Virus record (IMG/VR): IMGVR_UViG_3300042876_000902
Coordinates: 1-64,000 of that record
Direction: 5' to 3' (one strand)
DNA from: a virus
DNA: 64,000 bases
A program made the position numbers and the translations under genes. The notes under the pieces were generated by a model, which saw nothing but the letters and a program-made list of their open reading frames with translations, ran no database searches and had not been told where the DNA came from. Positions 17,470-27,500 of the stretch are shown one piece after another (the stretch's first letter is position 1; each line of letters starts with the position of its first letter).

Positions 17470-18780
17470 ATGGGCAACTTCGTAACTTCCAACTCTTCTC
17501 TGTACTCTGACCGGACGGATGGGTCGACCCCGACTGGTGCGTCCTCAGAATGGTCGTCGTCACACGCCAACGGCGTTCGTGATGCCACTTACGATCTTCG
17601 TACTCACATCGGGAATGGCAGGGTTCGAAGTGTGCTCGAGCACAACGCTGACCCGACCGGCGTCGGCGACAGTGCGTCGGCCTTCCAGGCCGCCGTCAAC
17701 GCTTCGCGCCACGTCATCGTCCCGCCCGGGACGTACAAGATCGGTTCAGTGGTCACTCTACCTGATGGCACCTTTGTGGAAGGAAGCGGGTTGGGTGGGG
17801 TCAGCCTGATCAGCCCGTCGTTGTCTGCACGCAGTTTCTTCACGACAGGCGATTGGTGCCGCATCGCCGGGTTTCGGTTCGGGGCCAGCGGAAGCCTCCC
17901 CGGGCTCGGGTCGGGTGGTGCGGAATCGTCCGGTGGAGCGGCGGTCACGATCGCGGGCAACCGCGGGTGGTTGGAGCACCTCGAGTTCCGCAACGTCTAC
18001 AACTGCGTGGTGATTGCCCCCGGTGCTGTGGACGGGGCCGTCTACGTTCTGAACGATTTGGTGGGAAACGACTACGCCGGATCGGCGCTTCAGTGCAACT
18101 CGACGGGGAACCTCATCGGTGACGTCTTCGTCACGAACTTCTCGTTTTACACAGGGCCGCTCAACACGACCGGGACCAACGTCCTGCTGAGTGGATACGT
18201 CGAGGCGTTCTCGATGATGCAGGCGGACGTCATCGGCGGGCAGTACGCGCTGAGGACGACCGGTGGTGGGCAGGGTCACGGAGTTGGCCCGTGCTTCAAC
18301 AAGTTCTCAACCGTCTACTTCGATTCTGCAACGGCGGGAGTCCTTCTCGACAACGCCGTCGGTGCGTGGCTCACGAACTGCTGGTTCTCGTGCCGGCCCG
18401 GCTCCGGGTGCACGGTTCAGAACAGCAATGATGTGTCATTCAACCAGTGCAACTTCGTCAACAACGGCACTCACGGACTTCTGGTGGCGTCGACCGCTGC
18501 CCGCGTTCGAGTCACTGGTGGTTCAAGCATGGCAAACAACTACAGCGCCACCGGCGACGGTTATCACTTCGCGGCGGGGGCCTCAGACTTCATCGTTCAG
18601 GGATGCACCGCATCCAACACTGGGATGAACATCGGAGGCAATCAGCGTTACGGGATCTGCGTTGAGTCCGGAGCGTCCGATCGCTATATCATCCAGGGGA
18701 ACCTCGTCAGCGGGAATGCGACCGGAGGGGTTTCAGACGGCGGTGCTGGATCGAACAAGCTGGTCGCAAACAACTATTGA
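17470..18780 (+). CDS. Beta-helix tailspike-like protein
   Basis: 436 residues. After an N-terminal anchor, ADPTGVGDSASAFQAAVNAS is the standard opening of pectate-lyase-like tailspikes (a new-frame 'dptG..DsaaF..A' motif), followed by VIVPPGTYKIGS. The body is a run of short strands with Asn ladders (NCWFSC, VQNSNDVSFNQCNFVNN, YIIQGNLVSGN) typical of right-handed parallel beta helices. These often bind or cut host polysaccharide; no catalytic residues can be assigned. It is probably a receptor-binding or depolymerase spike. Confidence 0.8.
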   Translation: MGNFVTSNSSLYSDRTDGSTPTGASSEWSSSHANGVRDATYDLRTHIGNGRVRSVLEHNADPTGVGDSASAFQAAVNASRHVIVPPGTYKIGSVVTLPDGTFVEGSGLGGVSLISPSLSARSFFTTGDWCRIAGFRFGASGSLPGLGSGGAESSGGAAVTIAGNRGWLEHLEFRNVYNCVVIAPGAVDGAVYVLNDLVGNDYAGSALQCNSTGNLIGDVFVTNFSFYTGPLNTTGTNVLLSGYVEAFSMMQADVIGGQYALRTTGGGQGHGVGPCFNKFSTVYFDSATAGVLLDNAVGAWLTNCWFSCRPGSGCTVQNSNDVSFNQCNFVNNGTHGLLVASTAARVRVTGGSSMANNYSATGDGYHFAAGASDFIVQGCTASNTGMNIGGNQRYGICVESGASDRYIIQGNLVSGNATGGVSDGGAGSNKLVANNY

Positions 18781-18798
18781 ACCAAAGGGCAGGACCCA

Positions 18799-19131
18799 AT
18801 GGGACTCCCGCTATCGCTTCCAGGCACGCTAGATGGGGCGTACAACGGAACGACCACGTCCGCTCCGACAACGACGTCGTCCGCTCCGGCAACCACGACG
18901 TCGGCCGCTCCGGCAACCACGACGTCGGCCGCTCCGGCAACCACGACCACGACGACGTCGGCCGCCCCACGAGGCGAGTATGTGCTATCGTACAGAGGGT
19001 TCAACGTCCCGGTCCGGCCGGGGTCGGGAGCATTCCAACCAGAGGCGGGGCACGGGTCGGACCTCGTAGGGCCGGATGACACCAAACCAATCATCGTCGC
19101 GACCACGAGAGGTAAGAAGGCGATCACATGA
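18799..19131 (+). CDS. Small Thr/Ala/Pro-rich virion protein
   Basis: 110 residues. A short N-terminal anchor (GLPLSLPGTLDGAYNG) precedes a mucin-like tract of TTTSAPATTT units (about 19-56) and a 50-residue polar C terminus with FNVPVRPGSG. Its ATGA stop/start overlap with the following glycosyltransferase couples their translation, suggesting this protein is a modification substrate. No known family is recognised. Confidence 0.6.
   Translation: MGLPLSLPGTLDGAYNGTTTSAPTTTSSAPATTTSAAPATTTSAAPATTTTTTSAAPRGEYVLSYRGFNVPVRPGSGAFQPEAGHGSDLVGPDDTKPIIVATTRGKKAIT
18856..18966 (+). repeat. Thr/Ser/Ala/Pro codon repeats
   Basis: Near-identical units of GCTCCGGCAACCACGACGTC type, three or more times in tandem, encode APATTTSA. 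It is a fourth copy of the mucin-like tract found in virion genes of this phage. Confidence 0.8.
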
Positions 19132-20486
19132 AGCTCACCATCGGGATGGCGTGTTACAAGGACTTCGACACGGCATGGTTCACCATCCAGTCGCTCAGGA
19201 TCAACCAGGACCTGACCGACACGGAGATCCTCGTCGTCGACAACTTCGGTGATGACCGGCTTCAGCGGTTCGTCGGCAGCTGGACCAACGGTCAGGTGCG
19301 GTACGTTCGGTGGACTGACGTGCAAGGGTCCGGCCCGGCGAAGGGGCGTGTCTTCGCGGAGGCGAAGGGCGCCCACGTCATCTGCATCGATCCGCACATC
19401 ATCCTGTGGCCAGGGTCCGTGAAGCGGCTCCGTGAGTGGTTCGACGCCAACCCCGGCTTCGACGGGCTCGTGCACGGCCCGCTGTTCTACGACCAGCTCA
19501 CCTACGGATGCGACTCACTCAGGGGCGACTTCGGCGGTGACGGCGTGTGGGGAACCTGGCAGGGCTGCGGCGAGCTTCCGCTCGACGCCGCGCCGTACGC
19601 CATCGAGAAGATGGGGATGGGCTGCTTCGGGTGCCGCCGGGACGCGTGGCTCGGGTTCCCGACCCGGTACAAGGGCTTCGGCGGTGAGGAGGGCATCATC
19701 CACAGGAAGTACGCGAAGGCCGGGCGCAAGGTGATGCTGCTCCCGTTCCTCCGCTGGGTCCACCTCTTCCGCGACGGGTCGGCGCCGTATCCGGCGCTCC
19801 TCGAAGACAAGGTGCGAAACACGGTCATCGGCTTCATGGAAAACGGCGACAGCCTCGAGCCGGTGTTCAAGCACTTCGGCGACACCGCACGCCGGATCTA
19901 CCAGGAGCTGTCCACCGGCGCTACCTCCGCGCGGACGGTCGTCAGCACGCCCAGCCAAACGCCTGCGCAGTCGCTCTACGCGAGGACGGCCGGGACCCCG
20001 TCGGACATCAACGAGCACCTGCCGACGCTTGCGCGGCTCGCGACCGGGAAGCGGGTGGTCGAGATGGGGGTCAGAGGCGGGGCCTCAACGGTTGGGTTCA
20101 TCCACGGCCGCCCCGCTTCGCTGCTCAGCTACGACCTCCTCCCGACCCCGTCGGAGGCTCAGCTGCGTGACTTCGCCTCTGCCTCGGCCGTGAAGTGGGA
20201 GTTCAGGATCGGCGACTCCCGGCAGGTCGACCCGGGCGAGCACGACGTCCTCTTCATCGACACCTACCACGTCGCCGCCCAGCTCCGCGCCGAGCTGGCG
20301 AACCTCGTGCCGAAGACGCTGGAGTGCATCGTCCTCCACGACACCGTCACGTTCGGCGAGCGCGGCGAGGATGGCAGCCCGGGGCTGCTCGTGGCGGTGA
20401 TGGAACTCATCGGCACCGGGCAGTGGCGGGTGGCGGAGGACTTCCGCAACTGCAACGGTCTGATGGTGCTCCGCAGGGTGAGCTGA
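19128..20486 (+). CDS. GT2 glycosyltransferase fused to a methyltransferase-like domain
   Basis: 452 residues in two parts. Residues 1-265 resemble a GT-A fold family 2 transferase: LTIGMACYKDFDTAWFTIQS, ILVVDNFGDD, GPAKGR, and CIDPHIILWPG in the metal-site position, so the classical DxD is altered to DPH. Residues 300-452 have a SAM-binding pattern (RVVEMGVRGGASTVGFI, LSYDLLP, DVLFIDTYHV, CIVLHD) as in Methyltransf_24/CmcI-type proteins. Likely role: adding and perhaps methylating a sugar on virion or host surface. It is translationally coupled to the Thr-rich protein upstream. Confidence 0.75.
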   Translation: MKLTIGMACYKDFDTAWFTIQSLRINQDLTDTEILVVDNFGDDRLQRFVGSWTNGQVRYVRWTDVQGSGPAKGRVFAEAKGAHVICIDPHIILWPGSVKRLREWFDANPGFDGLVHGPLFYDQLTYGCDSLRGDFGGDGVWGTWQGCGELPLDAAPYAIEKMGMGCFGCRRDAWLGFPTRYKGFGGEEGIIHRKYAKAGRKVMLLPFLRWVHLFRDGSAPYPALLEDKVRNTVIGFMENGDSLEPVFKHFGDTARRIYQELSTGATSARTVVSTPSQTPAQSLYARTAGTPSDINEHLPTLARLATGKRVVEMGVRGGASTVGFIHGRPASLLSYDLLPTPSEAQLRDFASASAVKWEFRIGDSRQVDPGEHDVLFIDTYHVAAQLRAELANLVPKTLECIVLHDTVTFGERGEDGSPGLLVAVMELIGTGQWRVAEDFRNCNGLMVLRRVS

Positions 20487-20497
20487 GGGAGGCGGCC

Positions 20498-22519
20498 GTG
20501 CTCTACGATTGCTTCACGTTCTTCAATGAGGTCGAGCTGCTCGAGATCCGGCTGCGCTCGCTCCGCGACGTCGTCGACCGGTTCGTCATCTGTGAGTCGC
20601 TCCACACACACTCCGGTCTTCCGAAGCCGCTGACCTTCCCGACGCTCGCGGAGAAGTACAAGGACTACCCGATCACGCACCTCGTCTTCCCGGGCGACCC
20701 GCGGGCCGGGCCGTGGGACAATGAGCACGGGCAGCGGAACCACATGACGAGAGCGCTCGGCGAGTGCAGGTCCGACGACCTGATCCTGCTGTCGGACATC
20801 GACGAGCTGCCGAACCCCGCTGCGCTCGGCGACCTCGGCGACGCGGAGGTTGGTGCACTCGAGATGGACCTCTGCTACTACTTCATCAACTGCCAGTTCC
20901 CACAGAAGTGGTACCACGCCAAGCTGTTCCGCCACCGCGCGATCGGGTCGCGGACGCTCACCGAGATGAGGTTCTCCGAGGCAAAGCTCATCAAGAACGG
21001 CGGGACCCACTTCTCCTACCTCGGCGGTGCCGAGCGGATCAGGACGAAGCTGCTGTCGTTCGCCCACCAAGAGTTCAACTCGCCGAAGTTCACCGACACG
21101 GAGAACATCGAGAGGCGGGTCGGGGCGAGCCGCGACCTCTTCGACCGCGGGGCGGACCTCGTCGTGCATGACCTGGTCGAGGCCCCGTACTACGTCCCGC
21201 GCAGCGTGCTCGACGAGCCGGACCGGTACCGCGGCCTGATCCGCACCCCGCCGATGAAGCACTTCTACCAGAGCATCCAAGGCTGGTTCACGTTCCCCGC
21301 CTTCTACCGCTCGATGGTCGAGCGGGCGCCGCAGGAGGGCGCACGCTTCGTCGAGGTCGGTTCGTGGAAGGGCACGTCGGCCGCGTACCTCGCCGTCGAG
21401 GTGGTGAACAGCGGAAAGCCGATCGAGGTGACGTGTGTCGACACGTGGAATGGGTCGGAGGAGCACGCCGGGTTCGACACCTCCCGCCTCTACGACGAGT
21501 TCATCGAGAACATGAAGCCGGTGAAGGATGTCGTGAAGGCGGTACGCGGGGCGTCGGTCGACGTCGCCACCACCTTCGATGACGGGTCACTCGACTTGGT
21601 CTTCATCGACGCGGCTCACGACCATGACTCCGTGAAGGCTGACATCGAGGCGTGGCTGCCGAAGGTCAAGACGGGCGGGACACTCGCCGGTCATGACCAC
21701 TCCCACCCTCCCGTTGGCCGGGCCGTGGCTGAGCTGCTGCCCGCGGCGGCGTCGGCGGGCGAGGACGTCTGGTGCTACCTGAAGCCGGGGCGGCAGCCGT
21801 TCGTCTCGTGCATCTGCCCGACCTACAACCGGGTCGGCGGCGACTACCAGTGGCTCATCGAGGAGTGCGTCGAGGCGTTCCTGCGCCAGACCTACCCGGA
21901 GGCGCTCCGCGAGCTGATCATCCTCAACGACCACCCCGGGCAGACGATCGTCTGCGACGCGCCGGGGGTCCGCGTCATCAACCACCCGCAGCGGTTCCCC
22001 ACCCTCGGAGAGAAGTACAACCACGCGATCGAGCGCGCTCGTGGCGAGGTCATCCTCTCGTGGGAGGACGACGACATCAGCCTCCCGAGGCGCATCGCGG
22101 ATTCGGTGGACCGGCTCGACGAGGGGTACGACTACTGGAACCCGCAAGGCTCGTGGTTCATGGACGGTCACGGGGCGCTCCACAAGACCCACCCGCAGGG
22201 CGTCAACCACAACGCGTCGGCGTTCACCAAGAAGGCGTGGCGGGAGGTCGGAGGGTACGCGCGGGTGTCTGGCCCGCAGGACGCGATGATGGATTCGGCG
22301 CTCAAGGCCAAGGTGAGGACGTCGCCCGTTCACCTGACTGAGCCGAGGAGGTGGAGCTTCATCTATCGGTTCGGCGTCTCCAACCTCCACCTCTCCGCGT
22401 TCGCCGACACGCAGCGCGTGTACGATGAGTACGTGCGCAGGGCGACCGTGCACGGTCGCTTCGTCCTCGCTCCCAAGTGGCGGCGAGACTACGCTGCGCT
22501 CGCCGCTTCGATGTCCTGA
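20498..22519 (+). CDS. Three-domain GT17-methyltransferase-GT2 fusion
   Basis: 673 residues from a GTG behind GGGAGG. Domain 1 (about 1-255) matches glycosyltransferase family 17: LYDCFTFFNEVELLEIRL, FVICES, LILLSDIDELPNP. Domain 2 (about 260-425) is a SAM methyltransferase-like fold: FVEVGSWKGTSAAYLA, VTCVDTWNG, LVFIDAAHDHDSV, GHDHSH. Domain 3 (about 430-673) is GT2-like: PFVSCICPTYNR, LNDHPG, ILSWEDDDISLP with the metal-binding DDD. A three-activity fusion in a phage tail block is unusual. It is likely to build a short, possibly methylated glycan on virion proteins. Confidence 0.8.
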   Translation: MLYDCFTFFNEVELLEIRLRSLRDVVDRFVICESLHTHSGLPKPLTFPTLAEKYKDYPITHLVFPGDPRAGPWDNEHGQRNHMTRALGECRSDDLILLSDIDELPNPAALGDLGDAEVGALEMDLCYYFINCQFPQKWYHAKLFRHRAIGSRTLTEMRFSEAKLIKNGGTHFSYLGGAERIRTKLLSFAHQEFNSPKFTDTENIERRVGASRDLFDRGADLVVHDLVEAPYYVPRSVLDEPDRYRGLIRTPPMKHFYQSIQGWFTFPAFYRSMVERAPQEGARFVEVGSWKGTSAAYLAVEVVNSGKPIEVTCVDTWNGSEEHAGFDTSRLYDEFIENMKPVKDVVKAVRGASVDVATTFDDGSLDLVFIDAAHDHDSVKADIEAWLPKVKTGGTLAGHDHSHPPVGRAVAELLPAAASAGEDVWCYLKPGRQPFVSCICPTYNRVGGDYQWLIEECVEAFLRQTYPEALRELIILNDHPGQTIVCDAPGVRVINHPQRFPTLGEKYNHAIERARGEVILSWEDDDISLPRRIADSVDRLDEGYDYWNPQGSWFMDGHGALHKTHPQGVNHNASAFTKKAWREVGGYARVSGPQDAMMDSALKAKVRTSPVHLTEPRRWSFIYRFGVSNLHLSAFADTQRVYDEYVRRATVHGRFVLAPKWRRDYAALAASMS

Positions 22520-22530
22520 AGGAGAGTCCG

Positions 22531-22971
22531 GTGGCATCCTACTTCCCACGCAGCTCTCGCGTCGGTCAGACGCCGCTCGTTGGTCAGTGGCCGGTGACCG
22601 GCACGCAGGTCGTTCACACGCCGACGTTTCCCACCTTCCGCGGACTCTCGATCAGGGTCAAGCGCAAGGTCGTCTACATCACCTCGAAGACCACGTCGGT
22701 CACCGGGTACGAGCAGCGCATCACGCGCCGTCGCTTTCCGCGGTATCAGTACGAGCTGACGATCGAGGTGCTCATCGACCAGGCAGGTGATGTGGCGAGC
22801 TTCGTCGACTTCGTGACTGCGCAGCGAGGCCGGGCAGGGAAGTTCATGTTCACCGACCCGCTCGACGGCGTCGCCCGGCTGTGCCGGTTCGACTCCGATG
22901 ACTTCGAGCTGAGCCGGATCGTGGATGGGCTCTGGAGCGTGGCGACCCTCGAACTCATCACGGTGAAGTGA
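22531..22971 (+). CDS. Tail-tip protein, DUF2460-like copy 1
   Basis: 146 residues from a GTG preceded by AAGGAGAG. After a 30-residue N-terminal extension it shows a tail-tip pattern: RRFPRYQYELTIEVL, FVTAQRGRAGKFMFTDPLDG, FDSDDFELSRIVDGLW. It is clearly paralogous to the next gene in the second half. The position before DUF2163 and NlpC/P60 matches the distal tail protein slot of GTA-type tails. The family call is tentative. Confidence 0.65.
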   Translation: MASYFPRSSRVGQTPLVGQWPVTGTQVVHTPTFPTFRGLSIRVKRKVVYITSKTTSVTGYEQRITRRRFPRYQYELTIEVLIDQAGDVASFVDFVTAQRGRAGKFMFTDPLDGVARLCRFDSDDFELSRIVDGLWSVATLELITVK

Positions 22972-22972
22972 C

Positions 22973-23326
22973 ATGGCCACCTTCCCCGACTACCCCGGCA
23001 TCAAGATCGACATCAAGCGCAAGCCGTTCTTCGGTAACACCGTGGTCGAGGGTGAGTCCGGGCTCGAGCAGGTGACCAACTGGATCTCGCAGCCGCGGTG
23101 GCGCTATGAGCTGCAGATCGAGTTCCTGCGAGTATCGGTCGATGAGGTCCGCGGGCTTCTGCAGTTCATCGATGACCACCGCGGGTCGCTCAGGAGCTTC
23201 TACATCACCGACCCACACGAAGGGCTGCCGCGGTTGGTGAGATTCGACCAAGACGACTTCGATTTCGTGCAGATCGTCGACGGGGTCTGGGAGGTCCCGA
23301 CCCTCAACCTGGTGAGCGTGACATGA
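22973..23326 (+). CDS. Tail-tip protein, DUF2460-like copy 2
   Basis: 117 residues, one base after the preceding stop. It repeats the layout of its neighbour: RWRYELQIEFL, DDHRGSLRSFYITDPHEG, FDQDDFDFVQIVDGVW. Tandem duplication and divergence of a tail-tip subunit would let the tip use two related rings. It overlaps the next gene by ATGA. No enzymatic motif is seen. Confidence 0.65.
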   Translation: MATFPDYPGIKIDIKRKPFFGNTVVEGESGLEQVTNWISQPRWRYELQIEFLRVSVDEVRGLLQFIDDHRGSLRSFYITDPHEGLPRLVRFDQDDFDFVQIVDGVWEVPTLNLVSVT

Positions 23327-24165
23327 AGACCTGCTCCGAAGAACTCATCCAGTACATCGCGACCCATAACCAAGTCGCCACCGCCGAGCTGGTGGAGATT
23401 GCGCCCGTCGACGGGTCCGGCCCGTACCGCTGGACGACCGGCGACGTCGACATCCTCGGCTACGCCTCGCGCGGACCGGTCATCACGTACAAGAGCGGAG
23501 AGCTTCATCATGTCGCCGGTGCCGAGACGTCCAACCTTGAACTGGAGCTGAGCGTCGGTGACGACTTCTACCTCACGAGCGGCAAGCGGCTGCAGGCAGC
23601 GGCGCTCGACGGCGACTTCGATGACGCTTCGGTGACCATCAGTCGCATCTACATGAGCGACTGGGGTGACATCAGCCTCGGGCCGGTGAGCTGGTTCGAG
23701 GGGACGGTCGGTCCGTGCCAGCCATCGTCGACCGGCGTCGTCTTCACGGTCGAGAGCCTGCTGGCGAAGCTCAACAAGGTCATCCCGCGCCGCGTCTTCC
23801 AAGCATCGTGCCCGTTCGCCATCTACGACGAGCGGTGCGGGCTCGCGCGGACGCCGACGAGCGCGGTCGTGGTCGGTTGCACGACGAACACGCTCACCAT
23901 CGACAGCGGCCCGGCGGCCACCGACTGGCAGCTCGGGACGTTCCGGCTCACGTCCGGGCAGCTGTCTGGCGTCCGTCGACAGGTGTCGTCACAGGCCGGG
24001 TCTGTCCTCACGTTCGCTCTCCCGCTCGGCACCGTCGCGCAGCCTGGTGACACGCTCTTGCTTTACCGCGGCTGCGCGAAGACCCGCCCTGCGTGTGCCG
24101 CGCTCGGCAACGAGCTGCGGTTCGGCGGGTTCCCGTACGTCCCGCGGCCGGAGTCGGTGAGATGA
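23323..24165 (+). CDS. Tail-tip protein, DUF2163/BR0599 family
   Basis: 280 residues. Family landmarks are present: CPFAIYDERCGL in the middle and GCAKTRPACAALGNELRFGG with FPYVPRPESV at the C terminus, where paired Cys are conserved. In gene transfer agents this protein (g13-type) forms part of the hub-baseplate with the NlpC/P60 protein that follows. It overlaps the next gene by ATGA, so the tip module is translationally coupled. Confidence 0.85.
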   Translation: MKTCSEELIQYIATHNQVATAELVEIAPVDGSGPYRWTTGDVDILGYASRGPVITYKSGELHHVAGAETSNLELELSVGDDFYLTSGKRLQAAALDGDFDDASVTISRIYMSDWGDISLGPVSWFEGTVGPCQPSSTGVVFTVESLLAKLNKVIPRRVFQASCPFAIYDERCGLARTPTSAVVVGCTTNTLTIDSGPAATDWQLGTFRLTSGQLSGVRRQVSSQAGSVLTFALPLGTVAQPGDTLLLYRGCAKTRPACAALGNELRFGGFPYVPRPESVR

Positions 24166-24596
24166 CCACTCAGGAACAGCGCAAGGCGGTGGTCGACGAG
24201 GCGATGTCGTGGGTCGACACGCCGTGGAGGCATGCGGCCAGGTTCAAGGGCGTGGGAGTCGATTGCGGCCAGCTCCTCCTCGCGGCGTTCGAGACGGTCG
24301 GGGTGAAGGATCACATCGCTCCGTACCGGCAAGACTGGGCACTTCACAACAGCGAGGAGCTGATGCTAGCGGTCGTGGAGCGTCACTGCCGCCCCGTCGT
24401 CGGCCGCGAGCCACTGCCGGGCGACGTCGCGCTGTTCAAGTTCGGACGCTGCCTTTCTCACTCGGCCCTCGTCGTCCGCTGGCCGCTGGTAGTGCATGCA
24501 TTCATCTTCGTCGGCAAGGTCGTCGTTGACGACGTTCACGCAAACTCCGGGCTCGTCCGCAGGTACGGTGGGTGCTGGAGCCTCTGGGAGAGCTGA
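24162..24596 (+). CDS. NlpC/P60-type tail-tip peptidase
   Basis: 144 residues. The catalytic Cys is in GVGVDCGQLLLAAF and the His in CLSHSALVV; the PGDVALFKFG segment is typical. Members cut peptidoglycan stem peptides during DNA entry. Position between DUF2163 and the giant hub protein matches GTA g14-like genes. The start overlaps the previous stop, and a downstream hub gene begins two bases after the stop. Confidence 0.88.
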   Translation: MTTQEQRKAVVDEAMSWVDTPWRHAARFKGVGVDCGQLLLAAFETVGVKDHIAPYRQDWALHNSEELMLAVVERHCRPVVGREPLPGDVALFKFGRCLSHSALVVRWPLVVHAFIFVGKVVVDDVHANSGLVRRYGGCWSLWES

Positions 24597-24598
24597 CC

Positions 24599-27500
24599 AT
24601 GTCTGGCGCATCTGAGACCGCGAGGAACGTCGGCCGCACGCTTTCCCACGCCTTCGGCGGCGTCGGGAACTACACCACCGCCGGGGAGCTGCTGACCGGC
24701 GTACAGATCGGGACATCGTGCTTCGACCGTCCGGTCCCGATGCTCTACGGCCGGAATCGCATCGCCGGGAACCTCATCTGGATGCCACAGTCCTTCTGGG
24801 AGAAGGTGGCTGGAGAGTCGGCGAGCGGCGGCGGAAAGGGCGGCAACTCGCCCAGCTCTGGGACGCCCGACGCCTACTATCAGGGGTTCGCCATCGGCCT
24901 GTGCGAAGGTCCGGTGGGCGACATTCTCCGCGTTTGGCGTGACAAGGAGCAGTTCGGCGGGCTTGACAAGCTCGACGGCGGCGTCTTCACCTACTTCCAT
25001 GGGACCCGGCCGCAGACGCCGTGGACCTACTTCGACTCCACGCCCGTGGCGAAGTCCACCGAGGAGTTCGTGGCGGAGAACGGGTATCGCATCGAGGACC
25101 CGGGGCTCGACCACATCACGTCGCCGACGTCGCTCATTCCTCCGGCTTCGATCCGCATCAAGTACGGTGGCGTGTGGAAGTATCTGCTCAACTCGAGCCA
25201 GGTGAGCGCGGGCTACCGGACCGGCCAGCTCTACCGGCCGAATCAGGACATCCTCGGCTATCCTGCGAACCCCAACCCGTACTACTACACCATCGTCAAG
25301 GTGGGGAGCGGCGCCAGCGCCTACTGGGAGGTGACGTTCAGCGATGCCTCGCTCCTCGGCTGTCCGGTGATCATCACCTACTCGGGGACGAGGAACTACA
25401 GCGGCTATGCGATCGGCTACTCCGGGACGGCGTATCTCATCACGCCGCGGATGTCGCTCGGCTCATCCAACTCGATGAAGAATTACACGTTCGAGGTGAG
25501 TGGGTTCCTCGACGAGAACACGGACGTGGGTGGTGCCGATCCGGCGGCCGTCGTCTTCGACATGCTCACGAACGCCATCTACGGCTGCGGGTGGGATGCA
25601 TCGCGCATCGAGGTCGACCTCGGCCCCGACGGGACGGTGGCGAGTGGCTATCGCAGGTATTGCGACCAGATGGGTTTCAAGGTCTCGCCTGCCTTGAACG
25701 AGCAGAAGGCAGCGCTCGACTACGTGCAGTCGATCCTCGACTCCACCAACTCGGCGATGACTTGGTCGAACGGCAAGCTCAGGGTGGTCCCGCTCGGTGA
25801 CGTGACGGTCGGGACGTTCACGCCCGCCCTCCAGCCGGTCTACGACATCGTCATTGACAACATGTCGGCGCTCACCGGATCGGACGGGTCGGTCGCGTCC
25901 ATCGACGACGGTCCGGTGACCGTCATGCGAAAGCGGCAGTCGGACACCTACAACCGCATCCCCGTGGAATATCTCGACCAGGCCAACGAGTACAACGTGG
26001 CCGTCGTGTCTGAGGTCGACCAGGCCGATGTCGACGCGACGGGGAGCGTCCGCGAGGCACAAGCGGTCCGGCTGGCATGCATCACGAACCAGCGGCACGC
26101 GCAGATCATCTCGAGGCTGATGGCGCAGCGTTCGTGCTACGTCCGCAACAGGTTCAAGATCCGGGTCGGCTTCAAGCATGCGGTGCTCGAGCCGCTTGAC
26201 ATCATCACGATCACCGAGCCGCGGCTCGGGCTCGACCGGAAGCCAGTCCGCATCACCTCCGTCGACGAGGACCCGGTCGCGCAGGACATCACGATCGAGG
26301 CGGAGGAGATGCCCATCGGCATCGCCCAAGCGGCTAGGTTCGCCACCGAGGTCGGCGAGGGCGGTGGGCAGGACTATGGGACCAAGCCGTACTTCTCGAA
26401 CACGCCCATCATCTTCGCACCCCCGCCGACGGCCACGGAGTCGGGCGGCCCTGAGGTGTGGATCGGGACGTCCGGCGCGAACAAGGACTGGGGCGGTTCA
26501 CAGGTCTGGCTGTCCTGGGACGGGATCACATATGTGTACGAGGGCGACATCGGAGCGGCGACCTACGGCACGACCGTCGGTGCGGTGAACGCTGGGTCTC
26601 CGTTCGACAGCGTGAACAACGTCGACGTCGACCTCTCCGTCTCGGCGGGGCAGCTCGCCTCGGTGACCGACGTCGAGCGCGACGCTCTCGCGTCGGACTG
26701 CTGGCTCGAAGGTGAGGTCATCGCATACCGCGATGCTACGCTCCAGGTGGATGGGTCGTACCGCCTCTCCAGCCTCCGGCGTGGCTGCCGCGGCACCGCT
26801 TCCTCCTCGCACCCGGCCGGGGCCCCGTTCATCCGCATCGACGACAACTTGATGAAGCTGCAGGTCGACCCGACCCGGTACGGTCAGACGATCTATGTGA
26901 AGCTCGTCAGCTTCAACCTGTCCAAGACGCAGTACGACGACATCAGTGATGTGCCGGTGTATCAGTACACGCTGCCGTCGTTCGCCCTCTCCGGTGCTGA
27001 GCAGATTCTCAACCTCCCGGTGAAGTTCGCGTTCGACCAGCTGGTGCTCGAGGACTGGGACATCGTCGGCTCCGGCGTCGTCTGCCTCGCGAGCGGCGGG
27101 CTCGACGGCAGCCGTGTTCTCCAGGTCACCGGTCAGGCGGTCATGATCCACAAAGGGCTCATCCCGGTGGACGCGCTCCGCCCGATCCGCATCGCGTCGC
27201 TGTGGAAGCAGGAGACCCAGCCGACGAACGGCACGGGCACGTTCCGGGTCGGCTTCTGTGGCATCGGCGCTGACATGACGACGAAGGTCAGCATGACCGG
27301 CGCTGACACGCTCTCTGAGCAGTACGTCACGGACGCCTTCGAGTCGCCGAACGCATCGTGGTACAGCTCAGAGAGCTTCCTGTCCGGTCGTGGGTCGCCC
27401 GGCGGGACAGCGGCCGGGACGGTCAACGCGCCGGGCAAGTTCCACGAGGATGTCCGATACGTCCGGCTGATGCTCATCATGAACGGCGACGTCGGCGAGA

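Noticed and set aside
20498-22519. DNA-modifying glucosyltransferase acting on hydroxymethylcytosine
   Set aside because: GT17 and GT2 motifs and tail-block location favour protein or surface glycans; no resemblance to T4-type DNA glucosyltransferases is visible.
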